64,000 nucleotides of DNA from Pigmentiphaga kullae (GCF_004216695.1 NZ_SGXC01000001.1:62001-126000); one strand, 5' to 3'. Positions 7,941-16,728 are shown, counted from the stretch's first letter. Numbers and translations are program-made. Notes: generated by a model from the sequence alone, not told the origin.

Positions 7941-9488
7941 CTACAGCTGCATTTCGATCAGGGTCGGCCCGGAGCGCGCGCAGGCGGCGGCGAAGGCCTC
8001 GGCCAGTTCCTCGGCCGTCTCGACCCGGCTGGACGGCACGCCGTAGCCGTCGGCCAGCCGCGTCCAGTCGATGCGCGGTCGGTCCAGGCTGGTCAGCGCC
8101 TCGGCCTGCGGGCCGGGCTGCTCGCCGCGCGCCAGTTCCTTGCGCAGGATTCCGTATTGGTGATTGGCGGCGATCAGCACGACCACCGGCAGGTTCTCGT
8201 GCGCCAGCGACCAGAGCGTCTGCACCGTGTACTGCGTGCTGCCGTCCGACAGCAGCGCCACCACCCGGCGCCCGGGGCTGGCGATCGCCGCGCCCAGCGC
8301 CACCGGCAGCCCCTGTCCGATCGCGCCGCCGGTGTTGGTCAACGCGGTGTGGCGGGCCGAGGCCGCCGAGGCGGCGTAGAACGGATAGCCGCAGGTGCCG
8401 CCCTCCACCGAGACGATGGCGTCCTCGGGCAGCAGGCGCGCCACCGTGGCCGAGATCGCGGCGGGAGTCAGCCGGCCCTGCTGCACGGGCAGGGGCGCCG
8501 GCGCGGCGTCTTGCCAGCCGGGCCCGTCCAGCATTCCGGCCAGCGCCTCCAGGTAGTCCGCCACCGGTTCGCCCGGCGCCCCCAGCGCCAGCAGCCGGCC
8601 GGGCTCCACCATCCGGCTGGGATGGCCTTCGTAGCCGAAATAGGTCACGGGGGGCAGCGCGCCGGCCAGCACCACGACGTCCGCTTCGTCCAGCACCGCG
8701 CGGGCGGGTTCGGGGAAATACGGCAGGCGGTCGAAATCGGGCAGGCCGCCGCCGCGTTCGGCGCGCGACGGGAAGGTCTCGGCGTAGGCCGACGCGCCCA
8801 GCGCAGCGCACAGCCGGGCGGCGGCGCGCTGCCCGCGGGCGCCCAGGCCGCTGGCCGGCCCTCCTCCGCCCAGCAGGAACAGGACCTTGCGCGCGGACTT
8901 CAGCCGCGCGGCGCAGGCCGCCAGGTCGGGGGCGGGCGCCGGCTCCTCGCCGGTATCGGCGCCGGCGGCTTCATCGCTCCCGCCGGCCTCGCCCACCTGG
9001 AAATCGGCCGGGAAGATCACGGTCGCGCCCTGCCCGCCGCGCGCCAGGCTGGCGCGCACGGCTTCGCGGCCGGCCCACGCGGCATCCCCGGCGCTGGCCA
9101 CCCGATGCACCCAGCCCGACACCGGCCGCGCCAGCGACTCGATATCGGAAGTCAGCGGCGCATCGAACGGCAGATGCCAGCTCATGTGGTCGCCGATCAG
9201 GTTGACGATGGGGGTATGGGCGCGCCGGGCGTTGTGCAGGTTGGCGATCCCGTTGGCGAAGCCGGGCCCCAGGTGCAGCAGCGTGGCCGCCGGCGCGCCA
9301 CGCATGCGGCCATAGCCGTCGGCGGCGCCGGTGCAGACGTTCTCCTGCAGGCCCAGCACGCAGCGCATGCCGGGCACGGCGTCGAACGCCCGCACGACGT
9401 CCAGTTCCGTCGTGCCGGGATTGGCGAAACACACCTCCACGCCTTCCACCTGCAAGGCCGCCAGCAAGGCTTGCGCTCCAGTCGTCAT
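7941..9488 (-). CDS. Thiamine-diphosphate enzyme, acetolactate synthase/benzoylformate decarboxylase-like
   Basis: 515-residue three-domain ThDP enzyme. Glu49 in L-Q-E-N-x-x-x-G-A-A-D-G-Y activates the cofactor. The C-terminal ThDP-Mg site reads S-D-G-S (414-417) instead of G-D-G-S, keeping the metal-binding Asp. Loss of the FAD-type middle-domain signatures and the short length favour a 2-keto-acid decarboxylase or lyase over true acetolactate synthase. It is first in the minus-strand operon and has a strong AGGAG just upstream of ATG 9488. It may decarboxylate a 2-oxo side chain or product of the pathway. The substrate is not evident. Confidence 0.87.
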   Translation of the reverse strand: MTTGAQALLAALQVEGVEVCFANPGTTELDVVRAFDAVPGMRCVLGLQENVCTGAADGYGRMRGAPAATLLHLGPGFANGIANLHNARRAHTPIVNLIGDHMSWHLPFDAPLTSDIESLARPVSGWVHRVASAGDAAWAGREAVRASLARGGQGATVIFPADFQVGEAGGSDEAAGADTGEEPAPAPDLAACAARLKSARKVLFLLGGGGPASGLGARGQRAAARLCAALGASAYAETFPSRAERGGGLPDFDRLPYFPEPARAVLDEADVVVLAGALPPVTYFGYEGHPSRMVEPGRLLALGAPGEPVADYLEALAGMLDGPGWQDAAPAPLPVQQGRLTPAAISATVARLLPEDAIVSVEGGTCGYPFYAASAASARHTALTNTGGAIGQGLPVALGAAIASPGRRVVALLSDGSTQYTVQTLWSLAHENLPVVVLIAANHQYGILRKELARGEQPGPQAEALTSLDRPRIDWTRLADGYGVPSSRVETAEELAEAFAAACARSGPTLIEMQL

Positions 9489-9507
9489 GTCGAACTCCTT
9501 TTTTTCA

Positions 9508-9536
9508 GTATTATCGCTATTCGATAAAAATGTAAA
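9508..9536 (-). promoter_or_regulatory. Sigma70-like promoter with embedded palindromic operator
   Basis: Read on the minus strand, TTTACA (9536-9531), a 17-base spacer and TAATAC (9513-9508) form a good -35/-10 pair about 20 bases ahead of the ThDP enzyme ATG. Inside it lies the inverted repeat TTATCG-N5-CGATAA (9511-9527), covering the spacer and -10. A repressor bound there would block the promoter. The divergent IclR-family gene at 9689 is the obvious candidate regulator. Confidence 0.6.
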
Positions 9537-9560
9537 TTCAATAAAAATATTGACCCTATT

Positions 9561-9589
9561 ATTTCGATAGAAATTTGCTTATTTGATAA
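9561..9589. promoter_or_regulatory. Additional regulator-site candidates in the divergent spacer
   Basis: Two further symmetric elements lie between the operon promoter and the iclR-type gene: ATTTC-GATA-GAAAT (9561-9574) and TTAT-TTG-ATAA (9579-9589). They share the GATA(A) core with the operator at 9511-9527, suggesting a multi-site array for the same regulator. The whole 9489-9688 spacer is strikingly AT-rich against its surroundings. Confidence 0.4.
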
Positions 9590-9688
9590 ATTTGTAAAAC
9601 AAGACGAGGTAGTGCAAGGCTCTGGCTTGCCAAAGCGGCGCCATTGCGGCACCCTGGCGGGCTTCGTTTTCCCCGCCATCCGCCTCTC

Positions 9689-10438
9689 ATGAACAGCCTT
9701 CGCCGCATGCTCGACGTCCTCGACCTCTTCAGGCCCGACCAGCCTGCCGTCGATGTCGACGTGATCTGCAACCAGCTCGGCTACGCGCCCGCCACGGCCT
9801 ATCGCTACATCCGGGAGCTCTGCGCGGTGGGCCTCCTGGTGCGGCTTCCGGGGGGATATGCGCTGGGGCCGCGCGTGATCCAGCTCGATCTGCAGATGCG
9901 CGAATACGACCCGATGCTTACCGAGAGCCGGGACCTGATCGAGGCCTTGGGGGAAGAAACGGGCCTGAACGTGCTGCTGAGCGAGCTGTACGGCAGCACG
10001 GTCATCACCGTGCACCACCACCCGGGCCGGGACGCCGAGCCGCTGCGCTTCGGCCGCGGCCGCCCCATGGCCCTGCTGCGCAGCGCCACGGCGCGCGTGG
10101 TACTGGCCAGCCTGCCGCCTCGCCAGTTGCGCCGCCTGTACGACGAACACGCGCAGGAAGCGGACATGCAGCGGCTGGGCGCAAGCTGGAAGGACTTCTC
10201 GCGCGCCATGCTGGAGATACGTCGGGCGGGATATTGCCTGTCCGTCGGCGACCTCGACCCGGACAAGGCCGGGATCGCGGCCCCCATCTTCGACGAACGC
10301 AAGCGGATACTGGGCAGCATCACCGCCGTGGGATCGGTGGACCGCTTCCAGGCATTCAACGAGGAATACCTGGCCAGGCGGCTGCGCGAGGCCGCCGAGG
10401 AAATCACGCGCAGGATCTCGCAGGGCGCGCAGGCCTGA
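9689..10438 (+). CDS. IclR-family transcriptional regulator
   Basis: 249-residue regulator: an N-terminal winged helix (about 1-65, with L-G-Y-A-P-A-T-A-Y-R-Y-I-R-E-L as recognition helix) and a C-terminal IclR effector domain (F-G-R-G-R-P near 132, A-G-Y-C-L-S-V-G-D-L-D near 180). It is divergent from the ten-gene operon starting at 9488 and has a TTATCG/CGATAA palindrome in that promoter, so it likely controls the operon in response to a pathway acid. The ATG at 9689 begins the conserved M-N-S-L-R-R-M-L-D-V-L-D-L-F. A TTG 45 bases upstream would add a proline-rich stretch and was not chosen. Confidence 0.9.
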   Translation: MNSLRRMLDVLDLFRPDQPAVDVDVICNQLGYAPATAYRYIRELCAVGLLVRLPGGYALGPRVIQLDLQMREYDPMLTESRDLIEALGEETGLNVLLSELYGSTVITVHHHPGRDAEPLRFGRGRPMALLRSATARVVLASLPPRQLRRLYDEHAQEADMQRLGASWKDFSRAMLEIRRAGYCLSVGDLDPDKAGIAAPIFDERKRILGSITAVGSVDRFQAFNEEYLARRLREAAEEITRRISQGAQA

Positions 10439-10456
10439 GGCACTTCGGGCCGCATC

Positions 10457-11464
10457 TCATTCCAGCCGGATGTTCGCGTCGCGGATCAGCTTGCCCAGGC
10501 GCGCCGTCTCGGCCTCGACTCCCGCGTTCACCTGCTCGGGCGTGCCGGGCGCGATCACCAGCCCGCGCGCCGCGAAGGTCGAGACGAAACCTGGATCGGC
10601 CTGTGCCCGCGCGACCGCGGCGTTGATGCCACGGATCACCTGCGGCGGCGTCCTGGCGGGAGCGAACAGGGTGAAATGGGTGGGGATCAGCAGATCGCCG
10701 GGCGCGCCGGCCTCGGCCAGCGTCGGCACGTCGGGCATCAGCGGGGAACGCCTGGCGTTGCCCACGACCAGCCCGCGCAGCCGGCCCGACCGGATGTGTT
10801 CGAGCACGGTCTCGGGCCCCGTCACCACACAGGGCACGCCCCCGCCCACCACGGCGGCCGCCGCCGGCACCATGCCCTTGTACGGCACGTCGGTGATCTG
10901 CACGCCGTAGTGGCGTTCGATCAGTTCCAGGCTCAGATGGTGCACGCTGCCCTGGCCGCCCGTGGCAACCATCAGCGCGCCCGGATGCTTGCGCGCGTGG
11001 TCGATCATCTCACTCCAGGTCTTGAACGGCGCGTCGGCGCGGCAGACGACCGCCAGATCGACGCTGGCGACATCGGACACGCCGGTCAGGTCCCGGGCCG
11101 CGTATGGCAGCTTGGCATAGAGCACCGGGTTGACCGACAGCGTCAGCCGGTCGACCAGCAGCAAGGTGTTGCCGGTGGCCGCAGCCTTGGCCACGGCGTC
11201 GCTGCCGACGATGGCATTGGCGCCGGGCTTGTTCTCGACGACGACGGTCTTGTCCGTCGCGCCGCTCAACCGCTCGGCCAGGCCGCGCGCCAGCACGTCG
11301 GGGGCGCTGCCCGGCGTATAGGGCACGACGATGGAAGCCGTCTGCGCCGGCCATGTCTGGGCCTGCGCGCCGGATGCGGCAAGCAGCAGGACGCCGGCCA
11401 CGGCAAGCAGGTGGCGGCGCAGCGGGGACGAGGAAGCGGGTGCTGCCGTGAAAACCTGGTTCAT
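10457..11464 (-). CDS. Bug-family periplasmic solute-binding protein
   Basis: 335-residue TctC-like receptor with a long signal peptide (about 1-36; Arg16-Arg17 then a hydrophobic core ending A-Q-A-Q). The mature start has S-I-V-V-P-Y-T-P-G, and V-E-N-K-P-G-A-N follows. It shares P-G-A-N-A-I-[IV]-G with the truncated paralogue at the left edge, suggesting related ligands. CAGGAG lies upstream of ATG 11464. It follows the first CocE-type hydrolase gene by 71 bases and is probably the last gene of the operon starting at 16682. It ends convergently with the IclR gene (18-base gap). Confidence 0.9.
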   Translation of the reverse strand: MNQVFTAAPASSSPLRRHLLAVAGVLLLAASGAQAQTWPAQTASIVVPYTPGSAPDVLARGLAERLSGATDKTVVVENKPGANAIVGSDAVAKAAATGNTLLLVDRLTLSVNPVLYAKLPYAARDLTGVSDVASVDLAVVCRADAPFKTWSEMIDHARKHPGALMVATGGQGSVHHLSLELIERHYGVQITDVPYKGMVPAAAAVVGGGVPCVVTGPETVLEHIRSGRLRGLVVGNARRSPLMPDVPTLAEAGAPGDLLIPTHFTLFAPARTPPQVIRGINAAVARAQADPGFVSTFAARGLVIAPGTPEQVNAGVEAETARLGKLIRDANIRLE

Positions 11465-11535
11465 CCAATTCTCCTGGGATACGCGTTGCTGGCCATGCAC
11501 CGCCGGTGCGAGGCATGGCGCGGGGGAACTACGTT

Positions 11536-13332
11536 TCAGTCGATGACGGGAAGCTGCAGATAGGCCTGGTATTTCCCGCCGGTGTGCAGGACATGGCGGC
11601 CCGCGTTGCTGGGCGCCGTGACACCCTTCAGCGCGTCGCCAGCCACGGTCAGCCGCAGCTCCTGGCCCGCGCGCCACACCATGCCCGTCGGCGCGATGGC
11701 GATGTCCAGCGGCACGACCTGGCCGGCCCGCAGGCGCTCAGGCTTGCGGAAGGCATGGACCGGCATGAAGTCCTTGGACCGGCCGGCATCGAGCGCGCGC
11801 ATCGACGCCCGCAGCCGCCCCCCCGTTTCCTTGTATCCCTCGGCGGTCTCCAGGACTTTCCCGTCGGCCCCGGTCTTCTGCACCGTGACGAAGAAGTCCC
11901 CGTCGTCGGCCCCCGCCACCTCGACCCACAAGCGCAGCTTCAGGTATCCGATCAGGCGCGTGTCGCGGTCGAACCGATGGACGAACACGGCCGTCCCGGT
12001 CCTGGCGTCATAACTCGCCGACGAGGCCGCGCCGACCGGCCGGGGCGACAGCGTGCCCGTTGCCGCATCCAGGTAGGCCTTCCGGTATCGCGTATCGGGC
12101 AGCGGCCAGTCGCTCGCGGGCACGTGCCGCTGATTCCTGCCGCCGGGGTCGAGCACCGTCATCCGGACCCGGGGGGTTCGCTCCCAGCCGTTGTCCAGCC
12201 CTTTCAGGTAGCGGTCCAGGAAGCGGCGGTAGTCCTCCACGTTCTCCGGCGTGTACTGGTCGTTCCACAACCCCTTTTCCGTGATGCGCAGCCACTTGTC
12301 GCGCGACGCCACCCGATGGAACCCGTCCAGTTCGGCGGCGGCGATCTCCAGGCCGTAGCTGCCGACCAGGTACATCGGGATCTCGATCCGGGACATGTCG
12401 GCGATCTTGTCCTCCCAGTAGGCGTTCATGAGCGGATGCCGCTGCGCCGTGACGGAAGGCTCCTCGTACAGATTCGATCCGCGCATGCTCCTGAGCAGAA
12501 AGGTATTGAGTCGCGTGTTCGGGATCCCGCCCTTCATCAGTCGGTCGCGGTACAGATCCGAGATGTGGACCCCGATCGGGGCGATGGCCACCAGGTGCGG
12601 CGGCCGCAGCGCGGCAATCTGGTACTGCACCATCCCCAGCCACGAGCTGCCATGCATCGCGACCTTGCCGTTGCTCCAGGGCTGCCCGGCCGCCCACTCT
12701 ATGGCCTCGTAGCCGTCGGCCGCGTTCACCCGGCCGAAGGACTGCATGTTCCCTTCCGACATGTCGACCCCGCGCGGATCGACGTTCACGACCGTATAGC
12801 CATGGCAGGACCAGTAGCCGGGATCCGGCGTTTCGAACGCCGCCAGGCCGGAAATCCAGGACGGATCCAGCATCCCCTTGGGATAGACCCAGGCGGGGTC
12901 CTGGGGCACGGATTTCGTGTACGGCCCCCATGCCATGATCGTGGGCAGCCTGTCCTGGCCGGCGGGACGGAACACGTCGGCATAAATCTTCACGCCGTCG
13001 CGCAAGGTGATGGCGACGTCCTGGTCCATCTCGATGTCGCAGGCCAGCGGCAGCGTGGAAGCAAAGAGACGCGTTCCCTTGGCGTAGATGATCTTCTTCG
13101 GATCGAACCCGTGATACTTCCCGTAGCAGAGCCCCGACGCCCCGGACGCGGCGGGCTGGCAGAAGCCTTCGCCGGTTCTCAGCGACGCGCGCTGCGTGAA
13201 CGTCACGTCCCATGCCTGGGGATACGCGGCCGGCAGCTCGGGCCTGCCGCTGCCCGGCGCGGCGTGCGCGGCGACGGCCGCCGCGCCGGCGAGCCCCGCC
13301 GCCAGGACCATGAAAGATCGCTTGGAATGCAT
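11536..13332 (-). CDS. CocE/NonD-family secreted hydrolase, copy 1
   Basis: 598-residue serine hydrolase of the X-Pro dipeptidyl-peptidase (S15)/cocaine-esterase family. A signal peptide (about 1-25, ending A-H-A) predicts periplasmic location. The N-terminal alpha/beta-hydrolase domain includes R-D-G-V-K-I-Y-A-D-V-F-R-P at 111-123, D-P-R-G at 185-188, and the nucleophile elbow G-S-S-W-L-G with Ser230. The C-terminal jelly-roll domain (about 390-598) carries G-x-x-x-R-A-S and A-G-Q-E-L-R-L-T. It is a tandem paralogue of the next gene, with long blocks of identity. GAGAGGGG precedes ATG 13332. It likely cleaves an ester or amide before uptake. Confidence 0.9.
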   Translation of the reverse strand: MHSKRSFMVLAAGLAGAAAVAAHAAPGSGRPELPAAYPQAWDVTFTQRASLRTGEGFCQPAASGASGLCYGKYHGFDPKKIIYAKGTRLFASTLPLACDIEMDQDVAITLRDGVKIYADVFRPAGQDRLPTIMAWGPYTKSVPQDPAWVYPKGMLDPSWISGLAAFETPDPGYWSCHGYTVVNVDPRGVDMSEGNMQSFGRVNAADGYEAIEWAAGQPWSNGKVAMHGSSWLGMVQYQIAALRPPHLVAIAPIGVHISDLYRDRLMKGGIPNTRLNTFLLRSMRGSNLYEEPSVTAQRHPLMNAYWEDKIADMSRIEIPMYLVGSYGLEIAAAELDGFHRVASRDKWLRITEKGLWNDQYTPENVEDYRRFLDRYLKGLDNGWERTPRVRMTVLDPGGRNQRHVPASDWPLPDTRYRKAYLDAATGTLSPRPVGAASSASYDARTGTAVFVHRFDRDTRLIGYLKLRLWVEVAGADDGDFFVTVQKTGADGKVLETAEGYKETGGRLRASMRALDAGRSKDFMPVHAFRKPERLRAGQVVPLDIAIAPTGMVWRAGQELRLTVAGDALKGVTAPSNAGRHVLHTGGKYQAYLQLPVID

Positions 13333-13380
13333 GTCTGTCCCCTCTCCTGTTCTGATTGATTGTCTGTTTCCGGCCGCAGG

Positions 13381-15213
13381 CTATCCGCCGCTCAGCGCGA
13401 CGACGGGAATCTGCAGATAGGCGTCGTACCTGCCGCCGGCGTGGATGACGTGCCGGCCCGCATTGGTGGGCGCGGTGGTGCCCTTCAACACGTCTCCGGC
13501 CACGGTCAATCGCAGTTCCTGGCCCGCGCGCCACATCATGCCGGTCGGCGAGATCGAGATGTCCAGCGGCACGATCTGCCCGGCGTCCAGTGGCTCGCGC
13601 TTGCGGAACGACGGGACCGGCAGGAAGTCCGTGGACAGGCCGGCATCGAGCGCGCGCATCGACGCCCGCAGGCGGCCCCCGGTCCCCTTGTATCCCCTGG
13701 CCGCCTCGATGACTTTCCCATCGGCGCCGGTCTTCTGCACCGTGACGAAGAAATCCCCGTCTTCGGCGCCGGCCACCTCGACCCACAAGCGCAGCCGCAG
13801 ATACCCCACGACGGCCGTATCCCGGTCGAACCGGTAGACGAAGGTGCGCTTCCCCGTCCTGGCGTCGTAGCTTGCCGACGAGGCCGAGCCGACCGGCCGC
13901 GGCGACAGCGTGCCGTTCGCCGCATCCAGGTAGATCTTCCGGTATTGCGTGTTCGCCGGCGGCCAGTCGCTCGCGGGCACGTTCACGCGGTCCTTCCCGC
14001 CGGGATCGAGCACGGCCAGCCGGACCCTGGGTGTCCGCTCCCAGCCGTTGTCCACCCCTTTCAGATAGCGGTCGAAAAAGCGCCGCGTGTCGTCCACGTT
14101 CTCGGGCATGTACTGGTCGGCCCACGTCCCCTTGTCGGTGATGCGCAGCCATTTGTTCCTGGACGCGACCCGGAAGAAGCCGTCCATTTCCGCCGCCTGC
14201 ACCTCCAGCCCATAGCTGCCGACCAGGTACATGGGAACCTCGACCTTGGACATGTCGGCGATCTTGTCCTCCCAGTAGGCATTCATCAAGGGCTGCCTGG
14301 ACGCCATGACCGATGGCTCTTCGTAGCGATTCGAGCCGCGCATGCTCCGGGTGAGCACCGTGTTGAGCCGCGTATTGGGAATGCCGCCCTTCATGAGCCG
14401 ATGGCGGTACAGGTCCGTGATGTGGGCGCTGGCCGGGGCGATGGCCGCCAGGTGCGGGGGCCGCAGCGCGGCGATGTGGAACTGGACCATGGCGAGCCAC
14501 GAGCTGCCATGTATCCCGACCTTGCCGTTGCTCCAGGGCTGCGCCGCCACCCACTCGACCACCTCGTAGCCGTCGGCCGCGTCGACCCGGCCGAAGAACT
14601 GCATGTCCCCTTCCGACACGTCGACCCCGCGCGGATCGACGTTGACGACGGTATAGCCGTGGCAGGACCAGTAGCCGGCATCCGGCGCCTCGAACTTCGC
14701 CAGGCCGGTCAGCCATCCCGGATCCACGCCCATTTCCTTGGGATAGACCCACTCGGGATCCTGGGGCAGCGACTTCGTATACGGTCCCCATGCAACGATC
14801 GCGGGCAGTTTGCCCTGCCCGGCGGGACGGAGCACGTCGGCGTAGATCTTCACGCCGTCGCGCAGCGTGATGGCGACGTCCTGGTCCATCTCGATGTCGC
14901 AGGCCAGCGGCCGGGAAGCCGCGAACAGACGGGTTCCCTTGGCATAGGAGATTTTCTTCGGCTCGAATCCCAGGTACTTCCCGTAGCAAAGGCCGGAAGA
15001 TACGCCGGGGCCGACGGGAGGCTGGCAGAAGCCTTCGCCGACCTTCAGCGGCGCGCGCTGCGTGAACGCGACGTCCCATTCGGCGGGATACGCCGTCGGC
15101 AGATCGGGCTTTCTGTCACCGGCCACGGCCACCGCCGCGCCCGCCAGCCCGGCCGCCAGGACCAGGCGCCCCACTCGCCGGCATCCCGTGCCGGACCGAT
15201 GCGGCGCGCTCAT
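13381..15213 (-). CDS. CocE/NonD-family secreted hydrolase, copy 2
   Basis: 610-residue paralogue of the adjacent hydrolase with the same architecture: basic, hydrophobic signal region (1-32), alpha/beta-hydrolase domain with Ser238 in G-S-S-W-L-A (the elbow's last Gly is Ala here), and C-terminal jelly roll. R-D-G-V-K-I-Y-A-D-V-L-R-P-A-G-Q and G-S-Y-G-L-E-V are shared nearly unchanged with copy 1. The ATG at 15213 overlaps the stop of the monooxygenase gene (ATGA), so it is translationally coupled to it. The pair differs most in the signal peptide and around the elbow, hinting at different substrate ranges. Confidence 0.9.
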   Translation of the reverse strand: MSAPHRSGTGCRRVGRLVLAAGLAGAAVAVAGDRKPDLPTAYPAEWDVAFTQRAPLKVGEGFCQPPVGPGVSSGLCYGKYLGFEPKKISYAKGTRLFAASRPLACDIEMDQDVAITLRDGVKIYADVLRPAGQGKLPAIVAWGPYTKSLPQDPEWVYPKEMGVDPGWLTGLAKFEAPDAGYWSCHGYTVVNVDPRGVDVSEGDMQFFGRVDAADGYEVVEWVAAQPWSNGKVGIHGSSWLAMVQFHIAALRPPHLAAIAPASAHITDLYRHRLMKGGIPNTRLNTVLTRSMRGSNRYEEPSVMASRQPLMNAYWEDKIADMSKVEVPMYLVGSYGLEVQAAEMDGFFRVASRNKWLRITDKGTWADQYMPENVDDTRRFFDRYLKGVDNGWERTPRVRLAVLDPGGKDRVNVPASDWPPANTQYRKIYLDAANGTLSPRPVGSASSASYDARTGKRTFVYRFDRDTAVVGYLRLRLWVEVAGAEDGDFFVTVQKTGADGKVIEAARGYKGTGGRLRASMRALDAGLSTDFLPVPSFRKREPLDAGQIVPLDISISPTGMMWRAGQELRLTVAGDVLKGTTAPTNAGRHVIHAGGRYDAYLQIPVVALSGG

Positions 15214-16682
15214 CGCTCCATCCCCGCCGGCTCGCCGGCCAGCGCCAGGGCCCGGTCGACCAGCCCCGTGCAGGCCGATCGATTGCCCTCGTGGTAGGAG
15301 CTGGCCAACAGGCGTACCGGGTCCCCCACGTAGTAGCGCTCGTACTGCATCTGCCGGCTGGCGAAGGCGTCGCCGCACAGGTCCCACGCCAGCTTGAAGA
15401 TGCGGATGCGGTCGACCGAACCGGTGGCCGCGCCCTGGTAGTACTTGAGCACGTCGCGCGCGACCGGGCTGGCGAAATCGGACTCCGCCGGCATCATCAG
15501 CAGGCCGCCCGCACCTATCTTCTGCAGGTATTCGACCGCGCGCGGATAGATGGTGGGCAGGAAGGTGCGGATCGCGTGATAGGGCCGCAGGTTGGGCCGC
15601 AAGGTGCCGTTGGGCGCCGCTTCCGCTTCCAGTTCGGCGCGCACGATGCAGGACTCGACCATCTCGACCGCATCCAGGCACTCACCGATCATGTTCTGCA
15701 CATGCAGGTGGATATCGGCCTTGATCGCGCGCGCGACGGCGATCATGGCGCCGGTGACCAGCTTCAGCTTGACCAGGCCCCGCACCGACGTCTGCTGCGC
15801 CGTGAACTGCCGCACCGCCGTTGCGCCGTACATCCCGTTGGACAACTCCACGTCCTGGTTGATGAACACCCGGTCCCAGGGCACCAGCACATCGTCGAAC
15901 ACCAGCAGGGAGTCGGGTTCCTCGAAGCGGCTGGCCAGCGGATGCTCGTAGTGGTCCCTGGCCAGTCCCTTCTCGAACGGCGGCCGGGCGATCTGGCGCA
16001 GGCCCGGCGTCGCCAGGGGCAGCGCGAACGCGACCGCATAGCGTTCGTCGCCCGGCTTGAGCATGGGCAGGCTGTAGATCAGTACCTCGTCGGCGACCGG
16101 CCCCATGGTCGCCAGCATGCGGGCGCCGCGCACGATCAACCCCTCGCCGGTTTCGCGCACCACGCCCAGATGCAGGTCGGACTGGGCCTGCTCGTGCGAG
16201 GCCCTGGACCTGTCGTTCTGCGGCGTGATCAGGGCGTGCGTCAGGAACAGGTCGTTATCGCGTACGTGCTCGACGTAGCGCACGAGGTTGTCCTCGAAGC
16301 GCGCGCCCGCCTTGCGGAAATAGCCCCGGCCGTCGAGGAAGGCGGCCAGCATGGTGTTCATGAAATCGGGCGAGCGGCCGAGCAGCCCGAAGGTCTGCTC
16401 GGCCACCGTTTCGAAGGCCGCCCGCCTGATGCGCAAATCCTGCGGGGTCTTGGGCACGAGAAAGGCCGTGGCGCAGGCCTGCCCGCAGGCGTCGGCGGCC
16501 GCGGCCAGGACCTTGGCGTGCGCCGGATCCGATTGCAGGTCGTACAGCTTGGCGACCTGCCTGGCGGTGCGGCCGAAGGCCGGATGCCGCACCACATCCT
16601 CGACCCGCTGCCCCTCGACCCAGACTTCCCGGGGCTGGGACCGCAAGTGGTCCCAGTATTCCGATCCGCTGCGCACACCCAT
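15210..16682 (-). CDS. HpaB/PvcC-family FADH2-dependent monooxygenase (oxygenase component)
   Basis: 490-residue oxygenase of the 4-hydroxyphenylacetate 3-monooxygenase family, which uses reduced flavin from a separate reductase. The acyl-CoA-dehydrogenase-like fold is visible through T-P-Q-N-D-R-S at about 152-158, G-A-R-M-L-A-T at 184-190, and F-D-D-V-L-V-P-W-D-R-V-F near 263-274. The partner reductase is divergently transcribed at 16768. The ATG at 16682 has GGAGAG upstream; an in-frame ATG at 16718 would place that site inside the gene. Coupling to secreted CocE hydrolases suggests a phenol released from an ester is ortho-hydroxylated. The substrate is not known. Confidence 0.9.
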   Translation of the reverse strand: MGVRSGSEYWDHLRSQPREVWVEGQRVEDVVRHPAFGRTARQVAKLYDLQSDPAHAKVLAAAADACGQACATAFLVPKTPQDLRIRRAAFETVAEQTFGLLGRSPDFMNTMLAAFLDGRGYFRKAGARFEDNLVRYVEHVRDNDLFLTHALITPQNDRSRASHEQAQSDLHLGVVRETGEGLIVRGARMLATMGPVADEVLIYSLPMLKPGDERYAVAFALPLATPGLRQIARPPFEKGLARDHYEHPLASRFEEPDSLLVFDDVLVPWDRVFINQDVELSNGMYGATAVRQFTAQQTSVRGLVKLKLVTGAMIAVARAIKADIHLHVQNMIGECLDAVEMVESCIVRAELEAEAAPNGTLRPNLRPYHAIRTFLPTIYPRAVEYLQKIGAGGLLMMPAESDFASPVARDVLKYYQGAATGSVDRIRIFKLAWDLCGDAFASRQMQYERYYVGDPVRLLASSYHEGNRSACTGLVDRALALAGEPAGMER

Positions 16683-16728
16683 CGATGCTCTCCTTGAGCC
16701 TTGTTGATTTGTCCGCATCGTAGGACTA

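Noticed and set aside
13333-13380. Idea that the two CocE-type genes are one gene split by a frameshift
   Set aside because: Each copy has its own signal peptide, complete hydrolase and jelly-roll domains, and stop codon; they are full-length paralogues.
12008-15079. 1023-codon open frame spanning both CocE-type genes on the minus strand
   Set aside because: It is a frame-shifted reading of two real genes; the translation is Arg/Gly-rich and lacks motifs, while the real frames show complete catalytic signatures.
16683-16718. Earlier in-frame ATG (16718) for the HpaB-like oxygenase
   Set aside because: The GGAGAG ribosome site would then lie inside the gene; the 16682 start has it at proper distance and matches the usual N terminus.
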